From positions 1 to 64,000 of the forward strand of contig NZ_JAJGNI010000012.1 in assembly GCF_020781975.1 (NCBI RefSeq): a stretch of 64,000 nucleotides of DNA, written 5' to 3'. The notes under the pieces were generated by a model, which saw only the letters and a list, made by a program, of their open reading frames with translations, was not told the DNA's origin and made no database searches. Source of the stretch: Microbacterium schleiferi (GTDB lineage Bacteria > Actinomycetota > Actinomycetes > Actinomycetales > Microbacteriaceae). The translations under genes were made by a program, and so were the position numbers. Shown one piece after another: positions 1 through 8,053 of this stretch (position 1 is its first letter; the number at the start of each line of letters is the position of its first letter).

Positions 1-14
1 TCTATTCTTCCTGA

Positions 15-1769
15 TCAGAGGGGCATTTCTACGTCACGACGCTCGCTCAACGCCCCGTCCATCGGTGGATCGAGGCTAAGTGGCACCCGTTGCTCCCCGA
101 ATAGCAGCGAGGGGAGGTCGTGGCGTTGCCGAAGGAACTCGACCGTTGAAGCCATTCCCGGAATGCGCGTGGCTCTTGAGGCTGTGGCTCTGTCCAGCTT
201 CGCTATGCGTCTTAGTGCGACGAGCGCGCCTCTGACGATCTCCGGGTGATATTCCCGACTGATGATGTCCTTCAGCCTTGTCTCGTCGTTGGCTGTGCCA
301 CCCACAGCAGCGACCTGCATCGCGATCACGCGATGAAAGCTGGCTGCGGACGGATCATAGGCGACCGCGCGCGCATACCGAAGGATCCGTGGGGTGATCC
401 CGCGCGGCTCGTCGGCGAAGCCAGCGAGTAGCCAGCAGCTCAGGTACTCTGCTGTGTTCCGCTCGGGATCCTCCAGAAAGGACGCCACAGCGTCAGCTAC
501 TCGTCTCTTGCTCAGCCATGGAAGTATGTAGCTCGGGACGAGCCACCCCATCCCCACGAGCGACTCAAGGCGGTCGAGCACGAGATTGAGCACCGAGCGT
601 TCGCGCAGAGCCCGTAGTCGGAACAGGCTGAACCTCATCCGTTTCGTGTCGATGGATCCATCGCGCTTCAGCGCCGCGCGGAACACCTCGACGAGCTTCG
701 CTCTCGCCTTGGGTCCATCTGTCAGGTCCTCGTATGCGTAGTTCGCTGAGTCTAGAAGCGCGTCGTCAAGTGAATCTATTGCTTCCTGCGCCGTGAGCAA
801 CGCTGTCTTTTTCGTAGAAAGCACGAGGTTGCGGCGCTTGCACTCCGTATCCAGCACCCGGAGTGCCGCGATGGCGATGTGCCGTTCCGCCGCCACGATG
901 CGAACGTCATCCATATAGCGGAAGTACGCTACCCCGGGAAGCGCCGTGAGGACGTCATCGACCTGGTGCATGTAGAAATTGGCAAGCAGTCTCGAAGCGT
1001 CTGGGCCCTGCGGTAGACCGGTGTTGGGCGCAACGGCCCAGACACGTAGCATCTCTCTCAGGCTCGAAACCAGTTCCTGCGGGACCCCTACGTCCTCCAT
1101 CTCCCGAAGAAGTATCGCGTGAGACACACAGTCGAAGAAGGCGGTGATGTCAGTCTCGATCACGTACCCGCCGAGCTTGCGTGCGCGTTCTTGGACGTCG
1201 GCTTTCCACTTCCTCCAAGCCGTCGTGCCCGAACCAACGAAGCGAGCCCGCCCCTTGAAGCGGGCGGCATAAGCCTGTGAACCGATCTGGGAGTCAAGTG
1301 TCGGCGCGCAGGCCAGCACGACGGCGTGATAAGCCAGTCGGTCGACGAGGGACAGGTTCACAGCGTTGCGCAGGAAGATTGGGCTCTTGGGAACAGGGAT
1401 CTGTGTGGCAGGGTCAGGTGGGGTCATCCTGTCCACACGCGCGGCGGCCTGATCCACGAGAGACTCACGGTTGGCGAAATCATCCTCGTGACGGAGTACG
1501 TCAGGCACCCAGAGGTCGCGCCGGATGTCCTGGCCCTTGAGATGTCGAATGGATGCTTCGAAATCGACGAGGCGTGCGGGATTTGACGAAGTTCTAGCTC
1601 TCGGAGGCGTCCTCCTCGAAGCTGGCAGACCTGAGGCAACCACGAGCCAGCCGCGGCCCACCTTCTCCGCTGCTATCTCACCTGATCTACATCTCCGCTT
1701 GACGGTAGCGACGGACACGCCCAAGAGGGCTGCAGCCTCCTCAGCCGTAACGTACTTGTCCTCATTCAT
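15..1769 (-). CDS. Reverse transcriptase with N-terminal excisionase-like HTH
   Basis: A 584-residue RNA-directed DNA polymerase. Residues 5-45 resemble the MerR/excisionase (HTH_17) fold: an alanine-rich EEAAALLGVS helix, a KRRCRSG recognition segment and a GRGWLV wing. The polymerase core follows. Motif A is ETDITAFFD (D207), motif B is GLPQGPDAS (252-259) and motif C is YMDD (285-288), so the catalytic aspartates are intact. Residues 350-560 look all-helical and could be HEAT-like repeats. No maturase X or thumb domain, endonuclease domain or intron RNA is seen, so it is not an obvious group II intron protein. This architecture recalls Abi/DRT-type defence reverse transcriptases, but a DNA-binding N-terminus is not usual there. 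GC is visibly lower than in the next gene, suggesting transfer. It stands alone at the window edge, and a partner gene could lie to the left. Confidence 0.85.
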   Translation of the reverse strand: MNEDKYVTAEEAAALLGVSVATVKRRCRSGEIAAEKVGRGWLVVASGLPASRRTPPRARTSSNPARLVDFEASIRHLKGQDIRRDLWVPDVLRHEDDFANRESLVDQAAARVDRMTPPDPATQIPVPKSPIFLRNAVNLSLVDRLAYHAVVLACAPTLDSQIGSQAYAARFKGRARFVGSGTTAWRKWKADVQERARKLGGYVIETDITAFFDCVSHAILLREMEDVGVPQELVSSLREMLRVWAVAPNTGLPQGPDASRLLANFYMHQVDDVLTALPGVAYFRYMDDVRIVAAERHIAIAALRVLDTECKRRNLVLSTKKTALLTAQEAIDSLDDALLDSANYAYEDLTDGPKARAKLVEVFRAALKRDGSIDTKRMRFSLFRLRALRERSVLNLVLDRLESLVGMGWLVPSYILPWLSKRRVADAVASFLEDPERNTAEYLSCWLLAGFADEPRGITPRILRYARAVAYDPSAASFHRVIAMQVAAVGGTANDETRLKDIISREYHPEIVRGALVALRRIAKLDRATASRATRIPGMASTVEFLRQRHDLPSLLFGEQRVPLSLDPPMDGALSERRDVEMPL

Positions 1770-1781
1770 CGCTCACCTGAC

Positions 1782-1801
1782 CGATATCGCTCAGATGAGC
1801 G
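1782..1801. promoter_or_regulatory. Palindromes just upstream of the reverse transcriptase start
   Basis: Two perfect palindromes overlap here: CGATATCG (1782-1789) and CGCTCAGATGAGCG (1788-1801, arms CGCTCA/TGAGCG). They lie 13-32 bases before the ATG at 1769. AGGTGAG, the likely ribosome-binding site, lies between them and the ATG. The position suits an operator, possibly bound by the HTH of the same protein. This role is inferred. Confidence 0.35.
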
Positions 1802-2047
1802 TATCACTCGCCTACAATGCATGCGAGTCGCGCGATCTACTACCAATAGCTGAATTTGGCGTCGCTACCAAAGAAGGAAGGCGGGCCCACTGGCGAGGTC
1901 AAGACTCGCTGATTTAGCACGCAACCCATTCGACGCGCGCGCAATGCCCACGACCGGCCCCTTGCTTTGCGCAGACACCGGGCGTCAGATGCGACACTGC
2001 GCGTCGGTCCCACCGCGCGAAACACCCACGAAACGTGATAGCCATGA
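1802..2047. other. Intergenic region between divergent genes, no gene seen
   Basis: This stretch separates the reverse transcriptase (leftward) from the aldehyde dehydrogenase operon (rightward). It should hold both promoters. I see no convincing reading frame, RNA gene or hairpin. Base composition changes here from the lower-GC left gene to the high-GC operon, so a transfer boundary may lie inside it. Confidence 0.4.
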
Positions 2048-2062
2048 GCAATCAATGATTGC
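2048..2062. promoter_or_regulatory. Perfect dyad upstream of the catabolic operon
   Basis: GCAATCA-A-TGATTGC is a perfect 7-bp inverted repeat around one base, ending 17 bases before the GTG start of the aldehyde dehydrogenase gene. The size and ATCA/TGAT half-sites resemble GntR- or LysR-type operators. No regulator gene is adjacent, so the binding protein is unknown. Confidence 0.4.
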
Positions 2063-2078
2063 CTCCTAGCATCGCGGT

Positions 2079-3581
2079 GTGACAACAACTGACGAGTTCA
2101 CCCTGCACCCGCGCGTGCAGGAGTTTCTGGCGTCGGGGCGCACGGAGCTACTGATCGACGGTGACTGGCTCCCGGCATCCGATGGCGCGACCTTCACCAC
2201 GATCGACCCGGCCACAGGCAACGCCCTCGCCGAGGTCGCCCGCGGCACGGCACGGGATGTCGACGAGGCAGTCCGCGCCGCGAAGGGCGCGCTGCGCTCC
2301 TCCGCATGGCGCGCCATGCGCCCTGCCGACCGTGGCACGCTGCTGTGGCGCATCGCCGACCTCATGACCGAGCACCTGGACGACCTCGCACAGCTCGAGA
2401 CGCTCGACCAGGGCAAGTCCTTGCGCACGTCGCGGTTCGGCGAGGTTCCGGCGGCGATCAACCAGTTCCGCTACTACGCGGGCTGGCCGACGAAGATCCT
2501 CGGCGACACGATCCCCACGTCGCTGTCGCGCACCCCTCCCGGCAAAGAGGTCTTCGCCTACACGCGCCGCGAGCCGGTCGGCGTCGTCGGCGCGATTGTG
2601 CCGTGGAACTCGCCGCTCATCATGACGGCCATGAAGCTCGCCCCCGCCCTCGCCGCCGGCTGCACGATCGTGCTCAAGCCCGCCGAGAACACGCCCCTCA
2701 CCGCGATCTACCTCGGCCAGCTCATGCTCGAGGCTGGACTGCCCGCCGGGGTCGTCAACATCGTCACGGGGTACGGTCACGAGGCGGGGCAGGCTTTGGC
2801 GGAGCATCCGGATGTCGACAAGATCGCCTTCACCGGCTCGACCGCCGTCGGCAAACGCCTCGTGCAGTCGGCCGGCACGCGGCTGGCCCGCCTCACTTTG
2901 GAGCTCGGCGGCAAGTCGCCGTCGATCATCATGCCGGACGCCGACCTGCCCGCCGCGATCGAAGGCGTCTCGCGCGGCATCTTCGACAACGGCGGCCAGG
3001 TGTGCGTCGCCAGCGCCCGCATCTACGCGCACCGGGATGTCTACGACGACGTCCTCGCCGGGATGGCCGACTTCGGCAGCGGCCTGCACCTCGGGCACGG
3101 CCTCGCCGAGGGCACCGACCTCGGGCCCCTCGTCAGCAAGGCGCAGGCCGACCGGGTTGCCGGCTACGTCGACGAGGGCCGCGCCGAGGGTGCGCGGGTC
3201 GTGAGCGGCGGCATCCGTGAGGCCGACACCTTCTATACGCCCACCGTGCTCACCGACGTGACCCCGCAGATGCGCCTCATGCGCGAAGAGATCTTCGGCC
3301 CCGTCGCCGTCGTCACCCCGTTCGACGACCTCGACGAGGTGGTCGGGTGGGCCAACGACTCCCCGTACGGCCTGGCCGCGAGCGTCTGGACCGAAGGCCT
3401 CAGCAACGGCCACCGCATCGCCGCGCAGCTCGAAGCCGGCACCGTGTGGGTCAACTGCCACTCCTTCCTCGGCCCCGAGCTTCCCAAGGGCGGCCACAAG
3501 GAGTCGGGCTGGGGCTACGAGAACGGCCCGCAGGGCCTCGAGAACTATCTAGAGACGAAGACGGTGGTGATGGTGCTGTGA
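2079..3581 (+). CDS. NAD(P)-dependent aldehyde dehydrogenase
   Basis: A 500-residue protein of the aldehyde dehydrogenase superfamily, full length, which oxidises an aldehyde to a carboxylate with NAD(P)+. Key residues are visible: oxyanion Asn177 in PWNSP, coenzyme-binding Lys200, general base Glu275 in ELGGKSP, and catalytic Cys309 in GGQVCVASAR. The GTG start at 2079 gives the expected N-terminus. It is the first gene of an operon whose next gene starts inside its stop codon (GTGA overlap). The operon also holds a two-subunit decarboxylase that would release an aldehyde, so that aldehyde is the likely substrate. The exact compound cannot be read from sequence. Confidence 0.93.
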   Translation: MTTTDEFTLHPRVQEFLASGRTELLIDGDWLPASDGATFTTIDPATGNALAEVARGTARDVDEAVRAAKGALRSSAWRAMRPADRGTLLWRIADLMTEHLDDLAQLETLDQGKSLRTSRFGEVPAAINQFRYYAGWPTKILGDTIPTSLSRTPPGKEVFAYTRREPVGVVGAIVPWNSPLIMTAMKLAPALAAGCTIVLKPAENTPLTAIYLGQLMLEAGLPAGVVNIVTGYGHEAGQALAEHPDVDKIAFTGSTAVGKRLVQSAGTRLARLTLELGGKSPSIIMPDADLPAAIEGVSRGIFDNGGQVCVASARIYAHRDVYDDVLAGMADFGSGLHLGHGLAEGTDLGPLVSKAQADRVAGYVDEGRAEGARVVSGGIREADTFYTPTVLTDVTPQMRLMREEIFGPVAVVTPFDDLDEVVGWANDSPYGLAASVWTEGLSNGHRIAAQLEAGTVWVNCHSFLGPELPKGGHKESGWGYENGPQGLENYLETKTVVMVL

Positions 3582-4999
3582 GCGCAGATTCCCCGAAGCG
3601 CATATTGCTCGGCGCGTTCGAAATGATGAACCCCAACAACGGGATGCCGACCTGGACCGACCCCCGCGGGCGCGGCGACGACTGGGACGACCTCTCCTAC
3701 TGGCTGGGGCTCGCGACGATGCTGGATGCCGCGGGCTTCGACTTCCTCTTCTTCGCCGACACCTACGGCTACGCCACGCTCGACGGACGGATGCCTGACG
3801 AGGTCGCCGCTCACGGCATCCAGTTCCCGGCCCTAGATCCGATGCTCGCCATCCCGGCGCTGGCCCACGCGACCAGCCAACTCGGGTTCGTCGTCACCTC
3901 GCCGACGACCGTCGAAAAGCCCTACGGCACCGCCCGCCGGTTCGCGACCCTCGACCGGTTCACCGCCGGCCGCATCGGCTGGAACGTCGTGACCGGCTCC
4001 TCCCAGGCCACGACCGACGAGCTGTTCGGCGTGACGCAGAAGCTCAGCCACGACGAGCGGTATGACGCGGCCGACGAGTTCCTCGACACGTGCCTACGGT
4101 TCTGGGAGCACTCCTGGGACGAGGATGCCGAGGTCCGCGACCGCTCGCGCGGCGTGTATGCCGACCCGAGCATGCTGCACCGCGTCGAGGTTAACGGCAC
4201 CTATCAGCGGGCGCAGGGCGTTTTCGCGGTGCCGCCGACGCCGCAGCGCACGCCTGTGCTGTTCCAGGCCGGGACCTCCGACCGCGGCCGGGCGTACGCC
4301 GCCCGCAACGCTGAGGCCGTGTTCATCCAGGGGCAGTCGATTCCGACCGCCGCAGCCCACGTCGCCGACATCCGCGCGCAGGCCGTGGCGCAGGGCCGCC
4401 GCCCCGAAGACGTCAAGGTCATCACCGGGATGACGGTGACTGTCGCCGCCACCGAGGCAGAGGCCCAGGCGCTTCGGGCCGAGTACGAAGCGGTGCTGGG
4501 GCTGGATGACGCGGCGGTCATGTTCGCCGGGATCACCGGCATCGACCTCACCGGCATCGACCCCGACACCCGCGTCGCCGACCTGCACACCGACCTCGGG
4601 CAGACCCTCATCAACCGGTACGCGCGCACCAATCCAGACATCCGGGTGCGGGCGGTGCTCGATCAGTTCCGCACGAAGGCGATCCGCGGGTTCCAGATCA
4701 CCGGGTCGCCCGAGCAGGTCGCCGACGAGATCATCGCGATCGTCGACGGATCCGGCATCGACGGCATCATGCTCGAACCGACCTTCGGCGGACCCGCGTC
4801 GTACGAGGCGTTCATCGAGTTGGTGCTTCCGATCCTGATCGAGCGTGGGCGCGCCGGAACCCCGGAGGGCGCGACCCTGCGCGAGCGGCTTTCGGGCTCG
4901 CCGCGCCTCGCCCCCACCCACCGCGCGCATCGGCTCACCGCCACGGATGCCGCGACCGAGGCATCCGTTACCGCGCCGCTTGCCGCCGCCGCGACATGA
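3578..4999 (+). CDS. LLM-class flavin-dependent monooxygenase (NtaA/SnaA/DszA-like)
   Basis: About 473 residues of a bacterial-luciferase-like TIM barrel in the NtaA/SnaA/DszA/DmoA branch. These enzymes use reduced FMN and O2 to attack C-N or C-S bonds or to oxidise small molecules. The N-terminus RILLGAFEMMNPNNG, the FFADTYG segment, SPTTVEKPY and the GRIGWNVVTG motif are typical of the branch. The GTG at 3578 overlaps the stop of the dehydrogenase gene, which fixes the start. No flavin reductase is encoded in this operon, so one must come from elsewhere. Its presence beside a decarboxylase and a dehydrogenase suggests a sulfonate-, sulfide- or amine-type substrate, which is inference. Confidence 0.88.
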   Translation: MSADSPKRILLGAFEMMNPNNGMPTWTDPRGRGDDWDDLSYWLGLATMLDAAGFDFLFFADTYGYATLDGRMPDEVAAHGIQFPALDPMLAIPALAHATSQLGFVVTSPTTVEKPYGTARRFATLDRFTAGRIGWNVVTGSSQATTDELFGVTQKLSHDERYDAADEFLDTCLRFWEHSWDEDAEVRDRSRGVYADPSMLHRVEVNGTYQRAQGVFAVPPTPQRTPVLFQAGTSDRGRAYAARNAEAVFIQGQSIPTAAAHVADIRAQAVAQGRRPEDVKVITGMTVTVAATEAEAQALRAEYEAVLGLDDAAVMFAGITGIDLTGIDPDTRVADLHTDLGQTLINRYARTNPDIRVRAVLDQFRTKAIRGFQITGSPEQVADEIIAIVDGSGIDGIMLEPTFGGPASYEAFIELVLPILIERGRAGTPEGATLRERLSGSPRLAPTHRAHRLTATDAATEASVTAPLAAAAT

Positions 5000-5004
5000 C
5001 CCGC

Positions 5005-5160
5005 CTTCGTGTGCCCCAAAACGCCCCGTGCCCCAGCAGCGCACGGCGTGTTGCGGCAAACGAAATGGAACGACCGAGACCCCAGTCCAGACAACCCACC
5101 TTCGTTTGCCCCAAAACGCACCGCACCCCAGCAGTGCACGGCGTGTTGCGGCAAACGAAG
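5005..5160. repeat. Two copies of palindromic repeat family A
   Basis: Copies at 5005-5064 and 5100-5160. Each begins with CTTCGTKTGCC and ends with GGCAAACGAA(G), so the ends pair over about 10 bp. The interiors are nearly identical (CCCCAGCAGYGCACGGCGTG plus flanks). They lie in the gap inside the catabolic operon, between the monooxygenase and the decarboxylase subunit. A transcript could fold them into two tandem stem-loops that attenuate or stabilise the mRNA. The inner 20 bases recur, reversed, in the hairpin at 40728-40777. Confidence 0.8.
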
Positions 5161-5219
5161 GGGGACTGCAGAAACACCACCCCGCCGAGACGTCACCCCC
5201 AACCCGAAGGACTGCACGT

Positions 5220-5720
5220 ATGAAAGCCGAAGCTGTCGAGGCGGTGATCCGCGGGCTCAAGCGCGCCGGGGTCTCCGTCGCGACCTACCTGCCCGACTCG
5301 CTCCTGAAGGAGCTGTACCCCGCGCTGGATGCCGACCCCGACATCCGCACGATCCCCGTCACCAACGAGGGCGAGGGCGCCGCGATCGCCGGGGGCGTGT
5401 TCCTCTCGGGCAAGCGCGCCGTGCTCGTCATGGAGAACTCGGGCCTGCGCGCCGCGACCGAACACCTCGCGCGCCTGGGCCTGGGCGCCGGCATCCCGGT
5501 CGTCATGATCATGAGCTACCGGGGCGAGCTCGGCGAAAACAACTGGTGGGCGATCCCGCACGGCATCACGATGGAGCCCCTCCTCGGAGCCCTGCGCACC
5601 CCGTACCGCATCGTGCGTGAGGTCGACGAGGTCGAGCAGGCGGTCGTGGACGCCTACGAAACCGCCTATTCGTCGTACTACCACGCCGCCGTCGTCCTGG
5701 GAGGAGGGCTCGTCCGATGA
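5220..5720 (+). CDS. Thiamine-diphosphate decarboxylase, Pyr-domain subunit (ComD-like)
   Basis: 166 residues matching the N-terminal (pyrimidine-binding) half of thiamine-diphosphate enzymes, close to the alpha subunit of sulfopyruvate decarboxylase (ComD) and phosphonopyruvate decarboxylase. The conserved acidic residue that activates the cofactor lies in VTNEGEGAAIAGG (residues about 43-55). The partner half is encoded by the next gene, starting in an ATGA overlap, as expected for a two-subunit enzyme with its active site at the interface. It would decarboxylate a 2-oxo acid to an aldehyde for the dehydrogenase at 2079. ATG 5220 starts directly at the conserved KAEAVEAVI. Confidence 0.82.
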   Translation: MKAEAVEAVIRGLKRAGVSVATYLPDSLLKELYPALDADPDIRTIPVTNEGEGAAIAGGVFLSGKRAVLVMENSGLRAATEHLARLGLGAGIPVVMIMSYRGELGENNWWAIPHGITMEPLLGALRTPYRIVREVDEVEQAVVDAYETAYSSYYHAAVVLGGGLVR

Positions 5721-6334
5721 GCTACAGCAGATTCGAGGCCATGGAGCTTCTCGGCAAGCGCCTCACCGACGACGCTCTCGTCATCCTGTCCCTCGGCGGC
5801 GCCGTCGACGAGTGGTACAACGCCGCCCCGCACATGCGCGAGGCGAGCCTGTTCCAGCAGCAACTCGGATGCGTCAGCGGCGAAGCCTTCGGCCTGGCCG
5901 TCGGCCTGCCCCACCGCCAGATCGTCTCGCTCGACACCGATGGCGGCCTGCTGTTCAACCTCGGCATCCTCGCGACCCTCGGCAACGAGCAGCCCGAAAA
6001 CCTCTTCATCGTCGTGTGGGACAACGAGCAGTACCAGTCGATCGGCGGACCCGCGACCCACACCGCGAAGGGACGCGTCGACCTCGCCGCGATCGCCCGC
6101 GGCGCCGGGGTCGAGAAAGCGTTCACGGCGCACACGCTCGAGGAGTTCGACGCGCACTGCGCCGCCGGCCTTGCCGCGACCGAGCCCTACATCGTGGTCG
6201 CGAAGACCGACGGCATCCTGCAGCCCGGCATCAAGCGCAAGCACTCGGACGGCCGCGAAGACAAGTACATCTTCGTGCGCCACGTCGAGAAGATCGAGGG
6301 CATCACGATCATGGGCCCCAGCGAGCACAACTGA
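5717..6334 (+). CDS. Thiamine-diphosphate decarboxylase, PP-domain subunit (ComE-like)
   Basis: 205 residues matching the C-terminal, diphosphate-binding half of thiamine-diphosphate decarboxylases (ComE-type). The metal/diphosphate motif is LDTDGGLLFNLG followed about 25 residues later by VVWDNEQYQSIGG, a variant of the usual GDG-N motif with DGG in place of GDG. It overlaps the Pyr-domain gene by four bases. The pair should form a heteromeric decarboxylase acting on sulfopyruvate, phosphonopyruvate or a similar 3-substituted pyruvate. Substrate assignment is inference, because relatives also act on other 2-oxo acids. Confidence 0.82.
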   Translation: MSYSRFEAMELLGKRLTDDALVILSLGGAVDEWYNAAPHMREASLFQQQLGCVSGEAFGLAVGLPHRQIVSLDTDGGLLFNLGILATLGNEQPENLFIVVWDNEQYQSIGGPATHTAKGRVDLAAIARGAGVEKAFTAHTLEEFDAHCAAGLAATEPYIVVAKTDGILQPGIKRKHSDGREDKYIFVRHVEKIEGITIMGPSEHN

Positions 6335-6347
6335 TGGGGTGCGGCTG

Positions 6348-7913
6348 ATGGGCGTCGTCACGGCCCCGACCGGCGCCTACGACTACCTCGTCGTGGGCGC
6401 CGGCGCTGCCGGGTGCGTGCTGGCCGCGCGGTTGAGCGAGAACCCCGACGCGCGCGTGCTGCTCATCGAGGCAGGCCCCGATCATCGCGGGCTGCGCGAG
6501 ATTCTGGATGCCGCACACTGGGATGCCCTCATCGGCGGCCGTCTCGACTACGGCTACCGATCGGCACCGACCCCGCATGTGCTGGGGCGTTCGATCGCGA
6601 TGCCGCGCGGGCGGGTGCTCGGCGGTAGCTCGTCGACCAACGCGATGCTCTGGTACCGCGGCGCCCGCGCCGATTACGACGCGTGGGCGGATGCCGGCGC
6701 GACCGGCTGGGGCTACGACGACCTGCTCCCCTACTTCAGGCGGTCCGAGACTCGACCCGGCGGTGACCCCGCTTACCGCGGCCTCCACGGACCGGTGCGG
6801 GTCGCGCCACTCTCGCGCGTGCATCCGATCGCGACGGCGCTCCTGGATGCCGCGGCAGCCCGCGGACTGCCGGTGCTCGATGACGCCAACGGCCCGTCGA
6901 ACGAAGGCGCCGTGTTCGCCGACTACAACGCCATCGAGGGCGACGACGGATCGTTCGAGCGCTGGAGCACCGCCCGCGCCTACCTCGAGCCAGCCCTTGG
7001 GCGGCCGAACCTCGACGTGCTCGTCGACAGCCCCGCGCACCGGATCGACCTCGCCGGCTCCCGCACGACCGGCGCGACGCACCTGATCGACGGACGCGAA
7101 GTCACCACGACCGCCGACCGCATCGTGCTCGCCGCCGGCGCCCTGGACACCCCGCGCCTGCTTCAGCTGTCGGGGATCGGTGATCCTGACCGGTTGGCGG
7201 CTGTCGGCATCCGTCCCCGCCATGCGCTGCCGGGCGTCGGAGAGAACTTCCAAGACCATCCGCTCGTGTTGGGTGTGAACTTCCGCGCCCGCGAAGGACT
7301 CGGGCCGGTCATCGGCAACGGCGGCGGCACGATGCTCAATTGGCGCAGCTCCTACGCCGAACGCGGCCCCGACCTGCACACCGTCATCGCGCACGGTTCC
7401 CGCGGCGACGAGGCCCTGCACGCGCGCTACGACCTCGGCGGCGATCAGATGTTCGCGCTCGTGCCGGGGCTCTACGGCTCCCGCTCTGTCGGGTGGGTGC
7501 GGGTGCGGTCGGCCGACCCAACCGTGCCGCCCGAGTTCCAGCCGAACTACCTCGCCGACCCGAAGGATCTCGTCGCGATGGTCGAGGCGATGGATGTCGC
7601 ACAAGAGCTTGTCGCCGGTCCCGCGTATGCCGACCTGCATCCGGAACCGCTGACGCCTCCGCCGTCGATGACCGACCGCGCCGAGCGCGTGCAGTTCGTG
7701 CGCGAGAACGTCGGGAGCTTCTTCCACGGCGTCGGCACCGCCCGTATCGGCACCGACGAGCTCGCCGTCGTCGACCCTGGGCTGCGGGTGCGCGGACTCG
7801 AGGGGCTGTGGGTTGCGGATGCCTCGGTCATGCCGATCATCCCGACCGCGAACACGCAAGCCCCGACCGTGGCGATCGCCGAGCGCGCCGCGGAACTCAT
7901 CGCCGCGGACTGA
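6348..7913 (+). CDS. GMC-family FAD oxidoreductase (choline-dehydrogenase-like)
   Basis: 521 residues, full length for glucose-methanol-choline oxidoreductases, which oxidise an alcohol to an aldehyde with FAD. The dinucleotide fold VVGAGAAGCVLAARL is at residues about 12-26, and the GMC signature GRVLGGSSSTNAMLWYRG at about 85-102. The C-terminus keeps the catalytic histidine (FFHGVGTARIG) and a late Asn in TANTQAPTVA. ATG 6348 is chosen because it places the FAD motif at the usual distance, and it lies 13 bases after the preceding stop. As last gene of the operon it may supply the alcohol-oxidising step ahead of the dehydrogenase. FAD loading and substrate are untested. Confidence 0.9.
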   Translation: MGVVTAPTGAYDYLVVGAGAAGCVLAARLSENPDARVLLIEAGPDHRGLREILDAAHWDALIGGRLDYGYRSAPTPHVLGRSIAMPRGRVLGGSSSTNAMLWYRGARADYDAWADAGATGWGYDDLLPYFRRSETRPGGDPAYRGLHGPVRVAPLSRVHPIATALLDAAAARGLPVLDDANGPSNEGAVFADYNAIEGDDGSFERWSTARAYLEPALGRPNLDVLVDSPAHRIDLAGSRTTGATHLIDGREVTTTADRIVLAAGALDTPRLLQLSGIGDPDRLAAVGIRPRHALPGVGENFQDHPLVLGVNFRAREGLGPVIGNGGGTMLNWRSSYAERGPDLHTVIAHGSRGDEALHARYDLGGDQMFALVPGLYGSRSVGWVRVRSADPTVPPEFQPNYLADPKDLVAMVEAMDVAQELVAGPAYADLHPEPLTPPPSMTDRAERVQFVRENVGSFFHGVGTARIGTDELAVVDPGLRVRGLEGLWVADASVMPIIPTANTQAPTVAIAERAAELIAAD

Positions 7914-7922
7914 TTCCACCGA

Positions 7923-8053
7923 TCGGTCGCGCCGAAACGCGGGCACCCGGCATCCTCACCCACAAATCGGCGCGACCGAACGGTGCGCCACCCGACTCAG
8001 TCGCGCCATCGTGCGGGTTGCAGCCATGATTTCCCGCAGAACGGCGCGACTCA
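7923..8053. repeat. Palindromic repeat family B, copies 1 and 2
   Basis: Copy 1 at 7923-7980 (TCGGTCGCGCC to GGCGCGACCGAA) and copy 2 at 7998-8053 (TCAGTCGCGCC to GGCGCGACTCA). Both contain an inner GCGGG-type segment and lie between the convergent GMC oxidoreductase and hydrolase genes. Copy 2 includes the hydrolase stop codon. In this position they may act as bidirectional terminators. Confidence 0.85.

Noticed and set aside
15..1769. Group II intron or retron
   Set aside because: No maturase or endonuclease domain, no intron RNA ends and no msr/msd-like structured RNA could be recognised next to the gene.
2148..3497. 449-codon reverse-strand frame inside the aldehyde dehydrogenase gene
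   Set aside because: Shadow frame typical of high-GC DNA; the forward product has all catalytic residues.
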